From Podocnemis expansa (taxonomy: Eukaryota > Chordata > Testudines > Podocnemididae): 64,000 bases of DNA. The notes beneath the pieces are model-generated. The model made no database searches, had not been told where the DNA came from, and saw only the letters and a program-made list of their open reading frames with translations. The stretch is taken from positions 17,622,069 through 17,686,068 of the forward strand of contig ML682059.1 of assembly GCA_007922195.1 (NCBI GenBank), given 5' to 3'. Of this stretch, positions 56,583-64,000 are shown one piece after another (position 1 is the first letter of the stretch; each line of letters starts with the position of its first letter). Made by a program: the position numbers and the translations under genes.

Positions 56583-56661
56583 TTGGGGCTTTAAATCTGC
56601 CCTACAGCTACAGCCCGTTTTGGTAACCTAAGGGGCTATGTGACAATGAAGAGTCCCCTAA

Positions 56662-57119
56662 GGCTATGTCTACAATAGCAAATTAGTTTGGATTAAGAGA
56701 TCATAATCCGAAATAATTTGAACCCTGTCTACACTCGGCTTTGCCCAGTTCGAACTAAAAAAAGCTTAGTTTGAACCAGTTAGTTCAACTGATTAGTTCA
56801 CCATAACTGCCTAGTTTAAACTATATTTGCATATTTAGTTTGAACTAGCACAATGGAGACATGCTAGTTCAAACTAAATAAGTTCCAACTAGTGGTTAGT
56901 TTGAACTAAGCACATTTTTTTGTTCGAACTAACTTTTACTTCAAACTAACCATGCTTTTTAATTCAAACTAAAAAGTTAGTTTGAACTAAAAAAACCACA
57001 GCTAGTTTGAACTAAAAGTTAGTTCAAGCTAAATAAAGTGCTAAGTTTGAACTAATTTTTAAACTACTTAGTTCAGACTAACCAAGTCTGAACTAAGATT
57101 TTTAGGTGCAGACATAGCC
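56662..57119. mobile_element. MITE, TTAGTTTGAACTAA type, uninterrupted
   Basis: GGCTATGTCTACAATAG to GGTGCAGACATAGCC, with the same internal order as 55601-56582 (minus its nested MITE), including the internal CCCTGTCTACACTCGGCTTT. It lies only 79 bases from its sibling. TAA precedes it, but no matching duplication follows. Confidence 0.8.
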
Positions 57120-57889
57120 CATGAGTTTTGAGAGCACAGAGAGTACAGAATCAGGCCCCTAAACCACTGCTTTGACATAACAATTAAAGTGTCCCCGTAG
57201 CCTAGTTCTTAATTTGTCCGCTTCTGTTGCTCCATGAACTAATGAGAAGCCAAGCTACATGACTTTACTCACCCAAGTCCTATCCCTGATGTTAACCACC
57301 ACTTGATAAGAGCAAATGCAGACACAGTACACCAGTAATTTGCACTTTAAAAATATTTCTTAAATACTTCAAAATACATGGCAGCTTAAAACCCCTTTGT
57401 TTACAGAAGAGGGAAACATTGTTCACCAAAAAGCAAGTGGGTTTATTCAGTTACCTAAACTAACTGGAGAAGTCAGGGAAGTTCAGAGAGAGGTTATTTA
57501 AACATGAGTGAATCCTTAAACCACTTAAAGGAAGGGGTGTTCTGTGCTTATTTACTGAGGAAACATTACTGAGTGAAATTCCAAAGTATTTTTCCAAGGT
57601 AATTAAGCTGTAAAGTGGAGTTTTAGATGGGGGATGAGACAAAAGCAAGGATTTTAATTAATGAAAATTTAAAATGAGATAGGGAAATATGCCTAGCTAA
57701 AAAGTTAAATGAACACATACAAATGTTTTAGGATAATAAGTTTTGATTAAGCCGTCTTGCTATTTTTTTTCAAAGACGAAACATTGTATTGAAAAGTAGT
57801 TTAATATGCAATAACTGAAACATGTTAACAAGGAATTGGGGATGATATTACATTGTACCTCATTTAATAAATTCTAAGAAAAGAAGTAA
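57120..57889. other. Unassigned DNA
   Basis: Nothing recognised. Confidence 0.4.
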
Positions 57890-57957
57890 AACAAGCAAGG
57901 AGTCTTGTGGCACGTAAAGGCTAACAGCTTTATTTATCGCATGAGCTTTTGTGGGAG
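57890..57957 (-). repeat. Tail repeat, minus orientation
   Basis: GCAAGGAGTCTTGTGGCACG, AAAGGCTAACAGCTTTATTT, ATCGCATGAGCTTTTGTGGG. It stops in the stem-forming region, where it meets a MITE fragment. Confidence 0.65.
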
Positions 57958-58105
57958 AAAGCAGTTAGTTCAGACTATCAGCTGAACTAACTAGTTTGGA
58001 CTAAGTTTTGATTAATTCAAACACATTTTTTTTTTTAGTTTGAACTAGCCAAAGGCTAGTGTAGACAGGGAACAAATTAGTTCAAATTAAGGCTCTAATG
58101 GCATT
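57958..58105. mobile_element. MITE fragment, TTAGTTTGAACTAA type
   Basis: GTTAGTTCAGACTATCAGC, CTAGTTTGGACTAAG, TTTAGTTTGAACTAGCCAAA and GGCTAGTGTAGACAGGG correspond, inverted, to the first 140 or so bases of the copies at 55601 and 56662. One end only. Confidence 0.6.
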
Positions 58106-59497
58106 TGAGATGGATATTTGGTGATCATCATTGTTTGCAACCTCCTTGTCCTATAAAGATCTTCTGGATTCCCAGTGGCTCCTTCCCTCCTTAATCTTTC
58201 CCGCCTCTTCTGGGTGATTTGTGTCTCCACAGTAAAATAAAGGAGGACTTTCTTTCCTTCCTAGAACACAGGAACTTGCTTCATGATTAGCGGATATGCA
58301 GGGAGCTCCAGGTATGAGGAAGCATCTTCCATGCTTTCCCATCTCCTATGTGCCTCCATAGCAATATGGTCTTCAAACAGATGTTGGTAAATATCATATG
58401 TAATTTTTTTTTATAATCCCTGCCACCATCACCACCTACTCATCATCCCAAACAAAACTTTAAGTGACAAACAATGTGGATCAAGTTGTCAAATGGGCCT
58501 CAGTCCAGCCTCCATTTCTTTGCAAATATGATTTTTGAGCACACACTGCTACACTCACAGATTATAGTTTAAAATCTATGCTGAATTTACACTGGCAAAA
58601 ACATTTTTCTAAATGACTTTTGATCAAGAAAATTATATCTCCTGGAAGGTCAGATGTTAGAATGTATCAAGTGCATTGGACAATGTTAGTGATGGAAAGA
58701 ACAAGCATAACTTTTTCAAACCCAAAAGGAAGGCTCCTTTTTGAAAATTTAATCTTATAATTGCACAGTGTTATTTTTTAAAATTCCTTCTAAGGAGTCC
58801 ATAGACAGGCTAGGTCATGTCTAGACTAGGTCATTTTTGTAGAAAGACTAGGTCCTGAACCTCCCTGTTTATATAATTACATTTTTAAGCACTATTTTTA
58901 AAGCCATGACTATTTCTTAAAATAAACCCACAGAAAGGGAAATAAACCTTTCTCTTAAAAGTAAAGGATAGGAAAATTGGGAGGCTTATGGTCTTAAAAT
59001 GAGCTCCCAAACAAAATAAAAACTGCTCTAATAGCTTATTCTAAATTTCAGAGCTACATTACTTCAGAACAGATTCTCAGCTGTTATAAATCAGGCTTAC
59101 TTCACTGATTTTAATACAAAGAGGTGGATTTACTCCAGCTTAGAAAGTTGTCCAATGTCTTCAATTGCATCTATTTTTCTCAAATATTTTTTACACCATA
59201 AAGCCAATTTGAATTAACAGTTAAACAGTTAGATGAAGGTATTACATTTTCTTTGAACAATTTTATATACTGTACACTATTTACTATGTGCTTAAAAACA
59301 TCATTGGTAACACAGAAAAATCTATAGTTTATTTAATGATTTCCACCTTTTGAGTTAAATGGTGTAGTGAGAGTGCATTAGCTTCTAATTCTAATTAACT
59401 TCTAATTCAGAACACAAAGAAAAATGGGTTAGAGATGGTCTCATCACATTTTTCATCATCACAAAAGACCCAACCTTGTTCATACTGAAAGAAATAG
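58106..59497. other. Unassigned AT-rich DNA
   Basis: No recognised gene or repeat. Confidence 0.45.
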
Positions 59498-59895
59498 GGC
59501 TATGTCTACACTGGAGGCTTAATTAGAACTAAATTAGTCCTTGTCTACACTAGACTCTTATTAAGTCAAATTAAGAAATTCCTTAATTTGACTTAATGAA
59601 AGCTTAATTCGAATTCATAAGAACCGCTTGTTAGTTAGAACTAAGCCTTAGTCTGACTCCTTAGTTCAAACTAAGGAAGGTGTAGACCTGGATTAACCCT
59701 TAATTCAACTTTACTAAAGTTGAATTAAGGGCAGTTAAGTCTAATTATCAAAGTGGACTAAGTCGACAACTTTAAGTCAACTTAGTCCACCTTGTTAATA
59801 TGACTTTATATGGTCAAGTTTAGTTCAAATTGAAGTCAAATTTATTAGCTCAAATTAACAAATTAGACCTAACTTTTTCTAGTGTAGACATAGCC
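59498..59895. mobile_element. MITE, mixed AATTAAGTC / TTAGTTCAAACTAA type
   Basis: GGCTATGTCTACACTGG at the left and AGTGTAGACATAGCC at the right are nearly perfect inverted ends. The interior mixes TTAATTTGACTTAA, AAGTCAACTTAGTC and TTAGTTCAAACTAA words, i.e. units of both other interior types. An internal CCTTGTCTACACTAGACT lies about 45 bases in. Non-coding. Confidence 0.75.
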
Positions 59896-62741
59896 TTGGA
59901 GTCTAGTTATTAAATACAGAGAGAACATGATCAGGCACACAATTTAGCAAGTTTGTCCATAACCAGGGATCCTAGGAGTGTGTTCACGAGAGTGCCAAGA
60001 GGGGATTTATAGTGAAGTAGCAAGATAGGTGTGGAAGTTAGTTGGCATAATTTAATTGGTTATGTATAAATGCATGGAGTAGTCTTCTCTGTAGTCTCTT
60101 TTGTGCTGGTGAACCACTTTAAAAAGGAATTTCAAGAGGCAAATAATCCCACATCCCTGCAATTTCATGTGGACTCAGGTAGACAGCCAGAATTTCACTG
60201 GATCCAAAATTTTTAAGTTCATGTTTATTAATTAAAAGTTCAATTATTATGAAAATGAAAGTGGGGGAAAATATTTTCCAATTTCTTTTTTTTCCCCCCA
60301 TTTTATATATACATGCTGGTAGATCAGAGATATTTAGGAGACCTGGAACATATGAATGTGCTTCCTGATTTTTTAGCAATCCTATGTTTCTCCCAGCCCT
60401 CTTTCTTTCCTTTCCTGGCACAGAAGGTACTCTTCCCACTCAAAAGAAGGAAGATGTTTTGACACAGATATAAGTGGTAGGAAGGATAAGGAACAAATCT
60501 TTATATGTGGATGAGCAGGAGACGGCAGCTGATAGTCACTGGGATCTTTCTTCTAAGAATCTCCTCCCTGCAAACACTCTACTCTCACACAGAATTGCCA
60601 AGGTGTAACAAGGAATTTTCATCCATTCAGATCTGGAGTCTGTGCAGTTTTAGACCTATGTTAGACCTGTGTTAGGCAAAGCTGTTTGCTGGATCAGTTC
60701 CCAAACAAGGATTTGTCATGATATTATTAATCATATTTTTTTCTAATCCTTTTTAAAATCCACCTAAAGTATTTGCTCTTATGGCCTCCTGTAGCAATGG
60801 ATTCCAAGGACAATTATCAGAGGCAACATACCTTTCAACTTATAACAACCAACGCTGTTACAAGAAGAGCCAATTATTAGCTATATGAATACATTGGCAT
60901 AAGTATACCATAATGTAGATCTTCATTCTGAAAATGATACACAAACTGATTTGGATTTCTGTTTGTCAGTGAGTGCATCATTTTTGACTGCATTCATCTC
61001 ATCTAAGCATTGAAATGTCTGAATTGAGTGGTGAAGCTGTTTTGAAGAATAATGAGATGTACACACATTACAGAGTACTCCTAACACATAAAGGTGGGGG
61101 CTGGGTTTTTTTGAACTATCACATTTTATAACTGTTTCTTGAAAGATGCCCACTACTTCCACTTTGAATAAAACAATCAGTTCCAAGCAGCATTGACTCA
61201 GGAGGTAGCCCTCTGCAATAAGCACTAGTCTATTTAGAATGTTTTCTATTCTGTTTAGGCATTTCTTCATTTCAGACTACATGGGGTAAGGGCAGGAAGG
61301 AGCACAATGATGTGGCCTCAGTTCTAGGCCTCAGAGCATACCCTGTGACATGGCCCCAGGCTCTTTTCTATTAATCTGACCTTATGTCTCAAAGCCTTAT
61401 GACCTGTGACACCATTCAATTGTTATTTAATCAATTCAGTGAAAATTAAAAAGGTGTATTTTATTTTCCTTAACACCTTTTCTTTCTGGTATTTGTTTTA
61501 GTGACCTTTGAGTATTGGATTCCAGCTGTCGATAACACACTGAATGCCAGATTGCTTTTACTAATGAATAATGAGGCAACTTCTGAGGATTATTTGTATT
61601 TCAATTGATGCTGGGTTGAAATGGTCTGTACCATAGCCCAAAAGGAACAATGCAACTGAATATTCTAAGACATCGCCTTGCAGGAAATGTAGAGGTAGAA
61701 AGGAACATACACAGCAGCTAAAAGTAAAACTTCAGTACTTTCAGAAACTCTTCCTGTGAAATATCATTTTTATACAAGTCCCTGACTTAATTATTAATTA
61801 GTTATAGTAGAAGTAGTGGTAGTAGTAGTAGTAGAAGAAGAAACACAAGCTTTTGGCTCTTTATTCCTCTTTACTTCGTTGCATTTAAAAATACATTTAA
61901 TTAAAGTAAATACACAATTCCAGTTACATTTTTAGGTGTATATTTACAGCTCAGTCCAGAAAAGAACTTACACACATGCCTAAATTTATTATTCTTATTT
62001 TTTTTAATGTTTTACCTAAAGACCACGGCTTGGCCCAATTAGCCTGACAGACTGGTACAAACATCTGATAATGACTGTACTAGAACCAAGGCACTTACTA
62101 TCTAAAAAGGTAACATCTGATGAGCAAATAGTGATAAGTCATGCATGGTTCTTAGCTATTGAGGAGGAACAAATACTAAATGATCAATGGAACATTCACA
62201 TATAGCCAGAGCTCAGTTGCTTCCTCTGCACATGCGTCCAAAATCTAAAATAGAGGCAGACAAAGTCAGTAACTACTTTTGAAATAACATTTATAAATAC
62301 ATTTCTTCTTGTAGATAACCCTTGCATGTTTACCCTTCTATACCTAGTAGCAATGTGGAATTTGGTTCCTACTTTAAATACAATTAAATCTGATTTATGT
62401 GATAGATAATTTTCATTTCATTGATCCATCACTGTGACATTGCACTGAACAGCTCTTCCACACTCTAAATCCAAACATGGTGAAATGCACACTTGTTATC
62501 TGTTTCGCTGACCTCTACGCTTTGCCATTAGTCATATAGTCCAAGAAACAGCTTGCTTTGTTTCTGTCCACTCTGAACATCCATGTCAGTGGTCCTCCAT
62601 GAAAGAACCTTCTCATATTTGTAATAGAGGCAGCTGGTTGGTGCTGGAGCTATTCTGCCTAGTATCCACAGGATAAGAATGAGCTCTGCCATATCCTCAG
62701 CACAGGCTAGATATAGGGAGAGTACAAGGATTAATCTTTTG
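59896..62741. other. Unassigned AT-rich DNA
   Basis: About 2.8 kb with no recognised gene or interspersed repeat. A (GTA/GAA)n run sits at 61808-61842. Confidence 0.45.
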
Positions 62742-63219
62742 GGCTATGTTCACATATAAAAGCTTACTTCAAAATAAGTTATTTTGAAATAAAATCCTTA
62801 ATTTGAAGTAACTTACATCAAAATAAGCAAATATTAAATTGAAATAAGGGAAAACCTCAAATTCAAGGAGAGGGGCACCATGGGAGGTGTGGCAACATGC
62901 CCCCTCCCTGGGCCATGCCCCACACCCAATATATAGACAAAGGAAGGCACCCTGGGAAGGAGAAGAGCAAAAGTGTTAATCAAAACAATGGTTATTTCAA
63001 AATAATACATCCAAACGACATTATTTCGAAACAACCATTTCGATTTAATGGCTATTTCAATTGCCTAGTAGGTTTTATTGTTTTGAAATAATGTTCATTG
63101 TTTCAAAATGATGGGGCTTGTCTTTTTGAAATATTGAAACGTCAGCTGGATATGATTTTTTTTTTTAAATCGAAACAACAGTTGTTGTTTTGAATGAAAA
63201 GTCTCACGTGGACATAGCC
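62742..63219. mobile_element. MITE, GAAATAAC type
   Basis: GGCTATGTTCACATATAA at the left and CACGTGGACATAGCC at the right. The interior has TTATTTTGAAATAA palindromes and the block GAGAGGGGCACCATGGGAGG, CAACATGCCCCCTCCCTGGG shared with 15135-15626, 55841-56337 and the Harbinger element. The orientation matches 55841-56337. Confidence 0.8.
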
Positions 63220-64000
63220 TTTGTGTACTGCCAAAGACACACTTTGCCTGGGGGAATGGGAAGGTACAGGGTGGAAGGAATAGTATTACCCTATCCCTGC
63301 TTCCCTTCAAACTCTCTAAGTTCTCTTCAGGTGGCGTGAGTATAAATTGGTGAAATTTATAAAGAATCTGGAGCATGTAGCACTTTTATATTTAAATAAC
63401 TACATTAATGTAAACTCAGCTTCATATGTCAGCTGAACCTTATTAATTGAGGTGTGGGTGAGTAAAAGGGTATTGGATAATTTGGATGGACTGCCTTTTG
63501 AATGCCTGTAGCACAAGCAGAAGAAGCAAGGCAGGCTGATACACTATAACAGCTTGCTAGGTTAAAGAAAAAAATATAACCATACTAATGAATCCTGCAT
63601 TTATTCTGTGTGAGTAGTGAGGGATCTCTGTATCTTTTACACAGAAAAGGCACAAAATACCTTGATTAGCTTATTCAGGGATTTTCCATCCTGTATATGG
63701 AAAATACAATTCTAAGTAGTAGCATAATGCAAATATGATCCAAGTTATTCATTATCATGGTGATTTTTAAATATTTGTCTGTAGAAATTGTGACAGTTAC
63801 ACTTAAGTGTGAATGAAGCATAGAGATGAACTAGCATCTACTCTTTGCAGCAATGGCTGACCTGTGAACTCTACAGGGCAAATCCTGTTACTTTGAATAT
63901 TTAACACACTCATTCTCTATACTGCAAAAAACTACTATATGAAATGATAGCAGCTCTGTTACCTGAAAATAGGCATATTATTCCACATTTTTGGCAAGGA
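63220..64000. other. Unassigned DNA at the window end
   Basis: No recognised feature. Confidence 0.45.

Overview
This 64 kb window looks like non-coding DNA from a vertebrate nuclear genome that is dense in transposable elements. The mix points to a turtle: CR1 LINEs, a Tx1-like LINE, DIRS-type elements with inverted terminal repeats, Penelope-like fragments, a PIF/Harbinger element with its MITEs, hAT remnants and LTRs. A softshell turtle is possible, but the species cannot be read from the sequence. I found no convincing host exon, rRNA, tRNA or CRISPR. The reading frames that translate to recognisable protein all belong to mobile elements.

Layout. 0-5.4 kb: mostly single-copy AT-rich DNA, a hAT-like end (541-952) and an AAGTCGACTTA-type MITE (3723-4066). 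5.4-14.2 kb: two same-strand DIRS elements. The first has matching inverted ends and a palindromic internal complementary region; each carries a broken gag, and the first is interrupted by a short tail repeat and a GC-rich MITE. 15-23 kb: a TAA-flanked MITE, four hAT-type remnants, a C-rich minisatellite-like block and a solo LTR with a CAAT duplication. 24-29 kb: decayed minus-strand CR1-type LINE pieces, one split by a probable second LTR. 29.3-32.3 kb: a 2.9 kb PIF/Harbinger element with a deleted transposase and a two-exon Myb/SANT-like gene, inserted into one arm of a fold-back repeat. 33-35 kb: Penelope fragment and tail repeat. 35.6-37.6 kb: a MITE split by a young 5'-truncated CR1 whose reverse transcriptase frame is almost intact. 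41.7-43.9 kb: a third, older DIRS relic on the minus strand. 44.2-48.3 kb: an internally deleted minus-strand Tx1-like LINE. 48.3-64 kb: more MITEs (one nested in another), a LINE relic, a Penelope-like 3' end and otherwise single-copy DNA.

How the parts relate. Nearly all MITEs share a GGCTATGTCTACAC-like terminus with the Harbinger element, and several have 3-bp target duplications. One MITE group also shares internal sequence with the autonomous-type element, so that element's lineage is the likely source of their transposase. The nestings (tail repeat and MITE in DIRS, MITE in MITE, CR1 in MITE, LTR in LINE, Harbinger in fold-back) give a relative order of insertions. Coordinates of decayed elements are approximate.
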